NCBI RefSeq assembly: GCF_007677725.1
Contig: NZ_VEDF01000013.1
Location: forward strand, 52,931 to 116,930
Source: Pseudomonas sp. URMO17WK12:I11
GTDB lineage: Bacteria > Pseudomonadota > Gammaproteobacteria > Pseudomonadales > Pseudomonadaceae
Direction: 5' to 3'
DNA: 64,000 nt
The position numbers and the translations under genes were made by a program. Every line of letters starts with the position of its first letter. Position 1 is the stretch's first letter. Below, piece by piece: positions 7,149 through 15,492 of this stretch. A model generated the notes under the pieces. That model was not told the origin of the DNA and did not search any database. It was given only the letters and a program-made list of their open reading frames with translations.

Positions 7149-9683
7149 ATGACCTCGGAACCTCAGGTAAACCTGACCAACTGCGATCGCGAACCAATCC
7201 AGATCCCAGGCAGCATACAACCCCATGGCTGCCTGCTGGCCTGCGATGCATCGGCCAGTACCGTGCTGCGCCACTCGGCCAACCTCGCCCAGATGCTGGG
7301 CATCAGCGGCGCGATCAACGGCCGGAAACTTCACGCTATTCTTGGCGACGAGCTTGCGCATGAGGTGCGCAATTCGTTGGCGCGTACCCGTGAGGGCGGG
7401 CGCCCTGCGCAGACATTCGCCGCCATGCTGCCTTCGGGGCAGGCCGTGGATATCTGCGCCCACGTGTACAAGGGCAACGCGATCATCGAGTTCGAGCCTG
7501 CCGGGGGTAGCATTGCCGAACCCATCGAACTGGCACGCACGCTGATCGCCCAGTTGCGCGAAATCGACCAGACCGGCAAGCTTTTTCGCGACGCAGCACG
7601 GTTTCTGCGCGCGCTGCTTGGCTATGACCGCGTCATGATCTACCAATTGGGCGCCGACGGCGCCGGCAAGGTGGTGGCCGAAGCCAAGCGCAACGACCTG
7701 GAAAGTTTCCTTGGCCAGTATTTTCCTGCCTCCGATATTCCCCAGCAGGCCCGCGCGCTGTATTTGCGCAATCTGATCCGGGTGATTGCCGACAGCCAGT
7801 TCCAGACCGTCGCCATCGAGCCTCTGCTGGACCTATCAGGCGAACCGCTGGACCTGTCCTATGCGCATTTGCGCAGCGTTTCGCCGATCCACTGCGAGTA
7901 CCTGAGCAACATGGGCGTCGGCGCCTCGATGTCGATCTCGGTGATCGTCAACGGTGCGCTGTGGGGGCTGATCGCTTGCCACCACTATTCTCCTCGCACC
8001 CTCAGTATGGGCCAACGCCTGGCGGCGGAGATGTTCGGTGAGTTCTTTTCATTGCATATCGAGACCCTGCGCACGCGGCACAACCTGGAAGCGGCGGTCA
8101 ACGTACACCATGCGCTCGAGGCGCTGCTGCGCGACGCCAACCACACGACCGACCTGGAGACGGTATTCCACGCTCGCCTGGACGCGTTCAAGTCGCTGAT
8201 CCCCTGCGACGGCATTGGCATGTCGTTCAATGGCCGTTGGTCATCGTCCGGACTGACGCCGCCTCGCACGGCGGTACCGGACCTGCTGCGCCTGGCCGAA
8301 TCGGTCAGCGAAGGCAAGACCTGGGCGTCGCACTGGCTGTCCACGGTGCACCCTGCGGCCGTGACCTACGCCACCGACGTCTCCGGCATGCTGGTGATCC
8401 CCATGTCGCTGCAGCCGCGTGACTACTTGCTGCTGTTCCGCAAGGAAGTGGTCACCACCCTGGACTGGGCCGGCGACCCTAACAAGACGTACGCCAGCGG
8501 CGCCCATGGTGACCGCCTGACCCCGCGCAAGAGCTTTGCAATCTGGAAAGAAACCGTGCACCAGCAGTGCGTGCCCTGGGATGAACAGGACCGCCAGTTC
8601 GGCGAAGCGATCCGCTCAGCCATCGTCGAGGTGGCGCTGCACAACAGCGAACTGTTGGCCAACGAGCGCTCCAAGGCCGAAGTGCGCCAGCGTATCCTCA
8701 ATGAAGAACTCAATCATCGGGTCAAGAATATCCTGTCGCTGATCGGCGCATTGGTGTCACATCCCACCACCGAACAACAAACCCTCAAAGATTACGTAAA
8801 GACCCTCAAGGGGCGTATCCATGCCCTGTCACTGGCCCACGATCAGGTCGTGCGCGGTGATGGCGGCGGTCGCCTGAGCGCCTTGCTCGACGCAGAACTC
8901 TCGCCCTACCGCACCTCGGCCGAGGCCATCGAAGTGAGCGGGCCGAACGTGATCCTCGATGCCCGCGCCTATTCGGTGATGGCCCTGGTGCTGCATGAAT
9001 TGGCGACCAATGCGGCCAAATACGGCGCGCTTTCACGGGCTGGCGGCAAATTGAACGTGAGCTGGGTAGTCGATGCCGGCAGCGCCTGCGAGATCACCTG
9101 GCGCGAGAGCGGCGGCCCTGCGGTGCTGCCCCCGAGCCGCAGCGGCTTTGGCACCGTGCTGATCGATCGCAGCATACCCTTCGACCTGGGCGGCGTCAGC
9201 CACGTCGAATATCTACCAGAGGGCCTGGTGGGCAACTTCCGCATCCCCGCCAAGCACCTGTCGGTGGCCGAGTCCTTGGAATCTACAGCGGCGACCGATG
9301 CTGCCATGGCACCCGCCGCAGACTTCGCCGCCCGCGCCGACGTGTGCGTACTGATTCTGGAAGACCAATTGGTGATCGCCGTCGGCCTGGAGCAGATCCT
9401 CAACGACGCGCAGATCAACGATGTGATCACCGCAGGCAGCGAAGACGAAGCGCTCCGCTTGCTCAGCGGGCGCACGCCGGATGCGGCCATTCTCGATATC
9501 AACCTGGGCACCGGGACTTCGGTAAGCGTGGCCGACGAGCTGGTGCGCCGCAGCGTGCCGTTCTTGTTCGCGACCGGCTATGGAGATGGCGCGAGCATTC
9601 CCGAGCACCTCAAGCACATCCCCGTGGTGCGCAAGCCCTACGATGCCCACACCATCCTGGCCAGTCTGCAGCACTTGCTGTAG
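7149..9683 (+). CDS. bphP: Bacteriophytochrome histidine kinase with C-terminal receiver
   Basis: This 844-residue red/far-red photoreceptor begins with NCDREPIQIPGSIQPHG; Cys12 is at the position that binds biliverdin in bacteriophytochromes. The PAS-GAF-PHY core follows, with the chromophore-pocket motif FPASDIPQQAR (about residue 192) and SPIHCEYLSNMGV. The kinase is of HWE type: ELNHRVKNI with His523, HELATNAAKYGALS, and the W-x-E motif ITWRESGG. The last 125 residues are a receiver domain with acceptor Asp783 (LDINLG) and conserved Lys in VVRKPYD. It is therefore a hybrid kinase. No heme oxygenase gene for making biliverdin lies in the window. ATG 7149 is preceded by AAGGG. Confidence 0.93.
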   Translation: MTSEPQVNLTNCDREPIQIPGSIQPHGCLLACDASASTVLRHSANLAQMLGISGAINGRKLHAILGDELAHEVRNSLARTREGGRPAQTFAAMLPSGQAVDICAHVYKGNAIIEFEPAGGSIAEPIELARTLIAQLREIDQTGKLFRDAARFLRALLGYDRVMIYQLGADGAGKVVAEAKRNDLESFLGQYFPASDIPQQARALYLRNLIRVIADSQFQTVAIEPLLDLSGEPLDLSYAHLRSVSPIHCEYLSNMGVGASMSISVIVNGALWGLIACHHYSPRTLSMGQRLAAEMFGEFFSLHIETLRTRHNLEAAVNVHHALEALLRDANHTTDLETVFHARLDAFKSLIPCDGIGMSFNGRWSSSGLTPPRTAVPDLLRLAESVSEGKTWASHWLSTVHPAAVTYATDVSGMLVIPMSLQPRDYLLLFRKEVVTTLDWAGDPNKTYASGAHGDRLTPRKSFAIWKETVHQQCVPWDEQDRQFGEAIRSAIVEVALHNSELLANERSKAEVRQRILNEELNHRVKNILSLIGALVSHPTTEQQTLKDYVKTLKGRIHALSLAHDQVVRGDGGGRLSALLDAELSPYRTSAEAIEVSGPNVILDARAYSVMALVLHELATNAAKYGALSRAGGKLNVSWVVDAGSACEITWRESGGPAVLPPSRSGFGTVLIDRSIPFDLGGVSHVEYLPEGLVGNFRIPAKHLSVAESLESTAATDAAMAPAADFAARADVCVLILEDQLVIAVGLEQILNDAQINDVITAGSEDEALRLLSGRTPDAAILDINLGTGTSVSVADELVRRSVPFLFATGYGDGASIPEHLKHIPVVRKPYDAHTILASLQHLL

Positions 9684-9704
9684 CACAGGCACAGCCGGCT
9701 GCGC

Positions 9705-11198
9705 TCAACCGCGCAGCTGGAACCAAGTGGTCTTCAACTGCGAGTACTTGTCGAACGCGTGCAGCGACAAGTCACGACCGAAGCCAGACTGCTTGCCGCC
9801 GCCGAACGGCACGCTGACATCCAGCGCATCGACCGTGTTGACCGACACCGTCCCGGCCTTGAGCGCTCGCGCCACGCGGTGTGCGCGGTTGAGGTCATCA
9901 CTCCACACCGACGCCGCCAGGCCATACACGCTGTCATTGGCCAGCGCCACGGCCTGCGCTTCGCTGTCGAAGGCGCTGACCGCCAGCACTGGCCCGAAGA
10001 CTTCTTCACGGGCCAGGTCCATGGCGTTGTCGACGCCAGCAAACACGGTCGGTTCGATGTAGTTGCTCGAGGCGCCGATGCGCAGGCGCTGACCACCACA
10101 GACGAGCTGCGCGCCCTGCGCCTGTGCCTGCTCGATCGCCCGCACAATGCGCGTGGTTTGCTCGGCATCGACGATGGCACCGGCACGGCTGGCCGGGTCC
10201 AGCGGGTGGCCCGGCATCCACAGGCGGGCTTTTTCGCGCAGGCGCTCGAGGAACGCGTCATGAATCGACCGCTCGACGTACAGCCGCGAGTTGGCCGAGC
10301 ATACTTCGCCCTGGTTGAAGAAGATGCCGAACGCTGCCTTCTCAGCGGCCAGGTCAAGGTCCTGGCAATCGGCGAATACCAGGTTGGGGCTTTTGCCACC
10401 GCATTCGAGCCACACCTGCTTGAGGTTGGATTGCGCCGAATACTGCATGAAGTACTTACCGACCTGGGTGGAGCCGGTGAACACCAGGCAATCCACGTCC
10501 ATGTGCAGCCCCAGCGCTCGACCGGCCGTTTCGCCGAGCCCCGGCAACACGTTGAGCACACCTTCGGGCAACCCGGCTTCAAGCGCCAGTTCGCCCAGGC
10601 GCAGTGCCGAAAACGGTGATTGCTCGGCAGGCTTGAGTACCACGCTGTTGCCGGCAGCCAGGGCCGGGGCCAGCTTCCAGGCGGCCATGTCGAGCGGGAA
10701 GTTCCACGGCACCACGGCCGCCACCACGCCCAACGCTTCGCGGGTGATGGTGGCCAGGGCATTGGCGGCGGTAGGCGCGACCTGATCGTACAGTTTGTCC
10801 AGCGCCTCGCCGTACCAGGCGAAGACCTGCGCCGAGCCTGGCACGTCGATGCTGTAGGCATCCATGACGGGCTTGCCCATGTTCAGCGAATCGAGCAGCG
10901 CCAGTTCTTCGCGGTGGGCCATGATCAGTTCGGCCAGGCGCAGCAGCACGTTCTTGCGCTCGAGCGGTGCCATGCGTGCCCACGGGCCCTGTTCGAAGGC
11001 GCGGCGCGCCGCGCCTACCGCCAGATCGACCTCGGCCGTATCACTGGCGGCGACGCGCGCCAGCACGTGGTTGCTGGCCGGGTCGATGGCATCGAACGTA
11101 GTGCCACTGACGGCGTTCACCTTGCGCCCGCCGATCAGCGCCTTGTCCGGCAAACTGAGGGCTGAGGCGCGTTGCTGCCAGTATCCGAGATCGTGCAT
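9705..11198 (-). CDS. Aldehyde dehydrogenase, PuuC/KauB-like (gamma-glutamylaminobutyraldehyde type)
   Basis: This 497-residue NAD(P)-dependent aldehyde dehydrogenase has the full family set: VPWNFPLDMAAWKLAPALAA, VFTGSTQVGKY, the catalytic-glutamate motif LECGGKSPN, and the catalytic cysteine in NQGEVCSANSRLYVE. Length and wording resemble PuuC and Pseudomonas KauB, which oxidise 4-aminobutyraldehyde-type aldehydes made from putrescine and related amines. The open frame extends upstream, but ATG 11198 has AGGAG nine bases before it and gives the family length. It is divergent from a PuuP-like permease, which supports a role in polyamine or amine catabolism. It ends 21 bases from the convergent phytochrome gene. 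Confidence 0.85.
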   Translation of the reverse strand: MHDLGYWQQRASALSLPDKALIGGRKVNAVSGTTFDAIDPASNHVLARVAASDTAEVDLAVGAARRAFEQGPWARMAPLERKNVLLRLAELIMAHREELALLDSLNMGKPVMDAYSIDVPGSAQVFAWYGEALDKLYDQVAPTAANALATITREALGVVAAVVPWNFPLDMAAWKLAPALAAGNSVVLKPAEQSPFSALRLGELALEAGLPEGVLNVLPGLGETAGRALGLHMDVDCLVFTGSTQVGKYFMQYSAQSNLKQVWLECGGKSPNLVFADCQDLDLAAEKAAFGIFFNQGEVCSANSRLYVERSIHDAFLERLREKARLWMPGHPLDPASRAGAIVDAEQTTRIVRAIEQAQAQGAQLVCGGQRLRIGASSNYIEPTVFAGVDNAMDLAREEVFGPVLAVSAFDSEAQAVALANDSVYGLAASVWSDDLNRAHRVARALKAGTVSVNTVDALDVSVPFGGGKQSGFGRDLSLHAFDKYSQLKTTWFQLRG

Positions 11199-11313
11199 AG
11201 ACACTCCTGACGACCGTCTGAGCGGTCTGCTGGTTGGGTTTCGGGAGGTCATTCTTGGCGCAGCGCAAGTGACGGCGAAACCAGCTTTTTCCTGCCTCCT
11301 GCAGAGGAAAAAA

Positions 11314-11362
11314 ATGCTCCCCCGAAAGGGTGATTTCGGCCCTTGCCGGGGTGTGGGAGCAT
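11314..11362. promoter_or_regulatory. Long nested hairpin between divergent amine-catabolism genes
   Basis: An outer 8-bp perfect stem (ATGCTCCC at 11314-11321 with GGGAGCAT at 11355-11362) encloses CCG/CGG pairs and then AAGGG/CCCTT, with small internal bulges. It sits between the aldehyde dehydrogenase (starts 11198, minus) and permease (starts 11465, plus), about 100 bases before the permease start. As RNA it would make an extended leader hairpin; as DNA it could be an operator. No known riboswitch class is recognised. Confidence 0.45.
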
Positions 11363-11464
11363 GCAACGGCCCCACCTGAACCAAGCCTGCACCCGACTCC
11401 CCTTGCCAGTAGCGAGCCGCGCTCGCCTGCTGCGGCTTCCTGCATCCTCTTTCAGGAGTTAGCT

Positions 11465-12838
11465 ATGCATACAACAACAACTACAGCTCAACCCCAGCAC
11501 CCAGCCTCGTCCGCCCTCCCTCGCAGCACCTTCCGCCCGTCCATGAGCATGACCGCCCTGGTGCTGTTCGGCCTCGCCTACATGGTGCCGCTGGCGGTAT
11601 TCACCACTTACGGGCTGGTCACCCAGATGACCAAGGGCCACCTGCCCCTGGCCTACGTCCTGACCCTCGCCGCCATGCTGCTCACCGCCTACAGCTACGG
11701 GCGCATGGTCCAGGCCCACCCGTACTCAGGCTCGGTCTACACCTACACACGCAAAGCCTTTGGCAGCCACTTTGGGTTCATGGCCGGGTGGACCCTGCTG
11801 CTCGACTACATCTTCTTGCCATTGCTCAGCTACCTGCTGATCGGCATCTACCTGGCCGAATACTTCCCGGCCGTGCCCGCCTGGGTCTGGGTCGCGGGCT
11901 CGATTGCCCTGGTGACCTTTCTCAACCTCATCGGCATCGAGTCGATCACTCGGGTCAACTGGATACTGGTGGTTGCCCAACTGGTGTTCATCGTGGTGTT
12001 CGTGGCCCTGTCGTTGCGCCACCTGGGTGGTCAGACAGCGCCGGTGTCGCTGTTGGCGCCGTTGCACCATGAGGGTTTCAGCGTGCCGTTGATCATGACC
12101 GGGGCGGCGGTGCTGTGCCTGTCGTTTCTGGGGTTCGATGCGGTATCGACCATGGCCGAAGAAACCCGCGACCCTACCCGGCGCATACCACGGGCGATCA
12201 TGGCGGTGTCGTTGATCGGTGGCCTGCTGTTCTTGCTGGTGTCGTACTTCGCTCAGCTGGTGTTTCCTGACTGGGCGAGCTTTGCTGACCCCGACTCCGC
12301 CTCGGTCGATGTCATGCGCCGAGTCGGTGGCGAACTGCTGGTAACCGCCTTCACCGCTACCTACGTGGCGGGCTGCTTCGCCTCGGCAATGGTGTCGCAA
12401 GCCAGCGTGTCACGGGTGCTGTTCGCCATGGGCCGCGACGGCGCGCTGCCGAGGGTGTTCGGCCGCCTGGCAACGCGCAAGCGGGTGCCGGCCACGGCGA
12501 TCCTGCTGGTCAGCCTGCTGTCGCTGATCGCCCTGTTCATCACCCTCGACACCGTTGCCAACATGATCAGCTTCGGCGCCTTGTTCGCTTTTTCCGCGGT
12601 GAACCTGGCGGTGGTCAAGCATTACCTGGTCGACCAGCAATTGCGCGGGCTGCGCAACCAGGTGCTGTATGGCGTGATTCCTGGGCTGGGCTTTCTCAGC
12701 ACGATCTGGCTGTGGACCAGCCTGTCGAGCCTGTCATTCACCATTGGCCTGTGCTGGATGGCGGCCGGGTTCACCTGCCTGCTTGGCTTGACCAAGGCTT
12801 TCAAGGTGAAGTTGCCCGAACTGCAGATGGCTGAGTGA
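11465..12838 (+). CDS. APC-family amine/amino-acid permease, PuuP-like
   Basis: This 457-residue transporter of the APC superfamily has about 12 hydrophobic helices. Family features include LVLFGLAYMVPLAVFTTYG in helix 1, YSYGRMVQAHPYSGSVYTY, FLGFDAVSTMAEET with the conserved acidic residue of helix 6, and VSRVLFAMGRDGALP. These resemble putrescine importer PuuP and its Pseudomonas relatives. ATG 11465 follows CAGGAG with a seven-base gap, so the longer frame from 11330 is not the start. It is divergent from a PuuC-like dehydrogenase, so a polyamine, aminobutanol-type or GABA-like substrate is likely. Confidence 0.85.
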   Translation: MHTTTTTAQPQHPASSALPRSTFRPSMSMTALVLFGLAYMVPLAVFTTYGLVTQMTKGHLPLAYVLTLAAMLLTAYSYGRMVQAHPYSGSVYTYTRKAFGSHFGFMAGWTLLLDYIFLPLLSYLLIGIYLAEYFPAVPAWVWVAGSIALVTFLNLIGIESITRVNWILVVAQLVFIVVFVALSLRHLGGQTAPVSLLAPLHHEGFSVPLIMTGAAVLCLSFLGFDAVSTMAEETRDPTRRIPRAIMAVSLIGGLLFLLVSYFAQLVFPDWASFADPDSASVDVMRRVGGELLVTAFTATYVAGCFASAMVSQASVSRVLFAMGRDGALPRVFGRLATRKRVPATAILLVSLLSLIALFITLDTVANMISFGALFAFSAVNLAVVKHYLVDQQLRGLRNQVLYGVIPGLGFLSTIWLWTSLSSLSFTIGLCWMAAGFTCLLGLTKAFKVKLPELQMAE

Positions 12839-12910
12839 TGCCCCAGGCTGGGCAATGGCAATGCTATGATCCCGCATTAAACGTTTCAGTATGTTTCATA
12901 AGGGACCGCA

Positions 12911-14098
12911 ATGTCTGTTCAGCAAATACCGCCGCTCGCCGCGACCAAGGGCGATATCGCCCGAATGGAAGCGGCTATGGCACTCGGCAGCTTCGCCATC
13001 GGCACTGGCGAGTTCGCCATCATGGGCTTGATGCCCGATATCGCCAGCAACCTGCACCTGAGCGAGCCGCAAGTAGGCCATGCCATCAGCGCCTACGCCC
13101 TTGGTGTGGTGGTTGGCGCGCCAGCGCTGGCGATCCTCGGCGCCAAGCTGCTGCGCAAGCACATGCTGCTGTTGCTGATGGCCCTGTACGCCATCGGTAA
13201 CCTGGCCACTGCGTTCGCCCCCTCGTTCGCCAGCATGGTCGCGTTCCGCTTCATCAGCGGCTTGCCCCACGGCGCCTACTTCGGGATCGCCGCGGTGGTA
13301 GCCTCGAGCATGGTACCGAGCAACCAGCGCGCCGGGGCGGTGGCGCGGGTGATGATGGGCCTGACCCTGGCGATGCTGCTGGGTAACCCTGTGGCGACCT
13401 TCCTTGGCCAGTTCTTCGGCTGGCGCTCGGCGTTCGTGCTGGTCGGCGCCATTGCCCTGTGCACCATCGCCTTGGTGTGGCGCTATGTACCGCAGCGGCG
13501 CGACGAGCCGCGCAGTGACCCCCGCAAGGAGTTGCAAGCCTTCGCCCTGCCGCAGGTGTGGATGGCGCTGGGCATCGCGGCAGTCGGCTTTGCCGGTATG
13601 TTCTGCGTGTTCAGCTACCTGGCCCCGACCATGCTGCAGGTGACTGGAGTGGCGCCTGAGTGGATTCCGTTCGGTCTGGCCGCGTTTGGCGCCGGGGGCA
13701 TCATCGGCAACATCGCCGGTGGCAAGCTGTTCGACCGCTTGCAGTTCCGCGCAGTGGGCATCGTGCTGGTGTGGTCGGCCGCCGTGCTGTTGTTCTTCAC
13801 CTTCGCCGCTCATGCGCTGTGGTCGGTGCTGCTGGGAATTGGCCTGGTCGGTACCATGATCGCCCTGGCCGCGCCGTTGCAGATTCGCCTGATGGACATC
13901 GCCCATGAGGCGCCAAGCCTGGCCGCTGCCTCCAACCATGCCGCGTTCAATCTGGCCAATGCCCTGGGCCCGTGGTTGGGGGGTATGGCCATCACGGCCG
14001 GCCTGGGTTGGACCAGCACCGGCTACATCGGCGCCGCCACGGCCGTTGCCGGGTTGCTGATCTTCTTGGTAGCGCGGCGCATGAAAGGCGGTCACTGA
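12911..14098 (+). CDS. MFS efflux transporter, DHA1 family (AraJ/sugar-efflux-like)
   Basis: This 395-residue, 12-helix transporter has IGTGEFAIMGLMPDIA in helix 1, SAYALGVVVGAPALAILG in helix 2 and RFISGLPHGAYFGIAAVVA in helix 4, which is typical of the AraJ/YdhP/SotB group of drug or sugar exporters. The first helix comes about 30 residues into the protein. The upstream 70 bases hold a repeated GTTTCA (in AAACGTTTCAGTATGTTTCAT) that might be a half-site for a regulator. It stands alone, not coupled to neighbours. The substrate is unknown. Confidence 0.82.
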   Translation: MSVQQIPPLAATKGDIARMEAAMALGSFAIGTGEFAIMGLMPDIASNLHLSEPQVGHAISAYALGVVVGAPALAILGAKLLRKHMLLLLMALYAIGNLATAFAPSFASMVAFRFISGLPHGAYFGIAAVVASSMVPSNQRAGAVARVMMGLTLAMLLGNPVATFLGQFFGWRSAFVLVGAIALCTIALVWRYVPQRRDEPRSDPRKELQAFALPQVWMALGIAAVGFAGMFCVFSYLAPTMLQVTGVAPEWIPFGLAAFGAGGIIGNIAGGKLFDRLQFRAVGIVLVWSAAVLLFFTFAAHALWSVLLGIGLVGTMIALAAPLQIRLMDIAHEAPSLAAASNHAAFNLANALGPWLGGMAITAGLGWTSTGYIGAATAVAGLLIFLVARRMKGGH

Positions 14099-14112
14099 CG
14101 CCGGTCGCGGAC

Positions 14113-14415
14113 TCAGTGCGTGCCGTGCAACGCCTTGCCGATCATGTACAGGCCGGTGACGCTTTGCTGCGACAGGTAGCCTTCCTTGCTCCAGGCATGC
14201 AGCAGATAGGCAAAAAATGCAGTAGCCTGGGGCTTGTTGGCGACCATGTCCTCGATGCGCAGCAACAGGGTTTCCGACAGCACTTCCGGCTCGCATACCG
14301 CGCTCTGCGCTGACAGCGCCTGATCGATCAGGGTTATCAGCTCGCCGGCCCGCGGGCACAGCGCTTGCATCACGCAGGTCCGCAACTGCTGTTGCGGCGT
14401 AAACGTCAGCGGCAT
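14113..14415 (-). CDS. Small conserved-looking protein of unknown function
   Basis: A 100-residue protein, convergent with the efflux pump gene. ATG 14415 has GGGAG ten bases upstream; an in-frame GTG at 14436 lies before that ribosome site and is unlikely to be used. The sequence is mostly helical, with FTPQQQLRTCVMQALC at the start, FFAYLLHAWSKEGYLS in the second half and no membrane segment or signal peptide. I do not recognise a family. Codon use looks like the host. Confidence 0.55.
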   Translation of the reverse strand: MPLTFTPQQQLRTCVMQALCPRAGELITLIDQALSAQSAVCEPEVLSETLLLRIEDMVANKPQATAFFAYLLHAWSKEGYLSQQSVTGLYMIGKALHGTH

Positions 14416-14485
14416 TTTCTTGGCACTCCCTACCACAAAGAATTAATCACTTTGGATGGGAGTATAGAAACGTCGAAAAAGTGGC

Positions 14486-14515
14486 ACGGCCTGGAAAATA
14501 AATTTTCCAGGCCGT
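14486..14515 (-). terminator. Terminator of the kgu operon
   Basis: A perfect 13-bp stem (ACGGCCTGGAAAA / TTTTCCAGGCCGT) with loop TAAA begins 8 bases past the kguD stop. On the minus strand it is followed by GCCACTTTTT. This is a strong intrinsic terminator closing kguEKTD. Confidence 0.85.
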
Positions 14516-14523
14516 TCGTGGGG

Positions 14524-15483
14524 TCAATTGACCACGTTCGCCGGCCGTTGCCCGGCCAGGGCGCTCAGCAGGTTTTCCACGGCGCAGCGGGCCATGGCTT
14601 CACGGGTTTCGTGGGTGGCCGAGCCGATGTGCGGGGTTGCCACTACGTTTTCCAGCCGCAGCAATGGCGAGTCGGCCGGCAGCGGTTCTTGCACGAACAC
14701 ATCCAGGCCTGCGCCACGGATGCGTTTTTCCTGCAACGCAACCAGCAGCGCCGCCTCATCGACCACACGTCCCCGGGCGATGTTCACCAGAATGGCTTCA
14801 GGCTTCATCAAGGCTAGCTCGCGGGCACCGATCAGCTTCTCGGTGGCTGCACTGAGCGGCACTGTCAGGCACACATAGTCTGCCTCGGCCAACAAGGTAT
14901 CGAGGTCGCAGTAGCGCGCCGAATAGCGAGCTTCCACCTCAGGTTTCGGCCGGTTGCTGTGGTACAGCACCTGCATGCCGAACCCGGCTGCTGCCCGTCG
15001 CGCCACGGCTTGGCCGATCCGGCCCATACCGACGATACCGATGCGCTTGCCGTGCACGTCGTTGCCAAAATGCGCCGGCCCGAGGCTGGCCTGCCAGTGC
15101 CCGTCGCGCACCCAATTGGCCAGCTCGACCACGCGCCGCGCCGTGGCCAGCAACAAGGCCAATCCTGTGTCAGCGGTGGTTTCGGTCAGCACGTCGGGGG
15201 TGTTGGTGAGCATGATGCCGCGCCGGGTCAGCGCTTCAATGTCGTAGTTGTCGACCCCAACGGACACGCTGGCGATCACTTGCAGCTGCGGCGCCAGGTC
15301 GAGCAATCCAGCGTCCAGGCGCAGACTGGCGCCGAGCAGCCCGTGGGCGCCGGGCAAGGCGTCGCGCAAGCGCGCCAGGCCGTCGGCGGCGCTGGTATCG
15401 ACCCAGGTCACCTCGACCTGCTGCTCGAGTTGCGCCAACAGGGCTGGCGACAAGCGTTTGTATAAGACCACACGTTTTTTCAT
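14524..15483 (-). CDS. kguD: 2-ketogluconate-6-phosphate reductase KguD
   Basis: This 319-residue D-isomer-specific 2-hydroxyacid dehydrogenase has the NAD(P)-binding loop GIVGMGRIGQAVARR, catalytic Arg in NIARGRVVDE, catalytic Glu region GLDVFVQEP and catalytic His in TPHIGSATHE. In Pseudomonas the enzyme at this place reduces 2-keto-6-phosphogluconate to 6-phosphogluconate, feeding the Entner-Doudoroff route. The family alone could equally be a glyoxylate/hydroxypyruvate reductase; the kgu context decides. It lies 9 bases after kguT, with AGGAA before ATG 15483, and is the last gene of the operon. Confidence 0.92.
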   Translation of the reverse strand: MKKRVVLYKRLSPALLAQLEQQVEVTWVDTSAADGLARLRDALPGAHGLLGASLRLDAGLLDLAPQLQVIASVSVGVDNYDIEALTRRGIMLTNTPDVLTETTADTGLALLLATARRVVELANWVRDGHWQASLGPAHFGNDVHGKRIGIVGMGRIGQAVARRAAAGFGMQVLYHSNRPKPEVEARYSARYCDLDTLLAEADYVCLTVPLSAATEKLIGARELALMKPEAILVNIARGRVVDEAALLVALQEKRIRGAGLDVFVQEPLPADSPLLRLENVVATPHIGSATHETREAMARCAVENLLSALAGQRPANVVN

Positions 15484-15492
15484 GACAGTTTC

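Noticed and set aside
9698..9717. GCTGCGC/GCGCAGC hairpin between the convergent phytochrome and aldehyde dehydrogenase genes
   Set aside because: Its loop and right arm fall inside the aldehyde dehydrogenase coding end and no T run follows, so it is probably coincidental.
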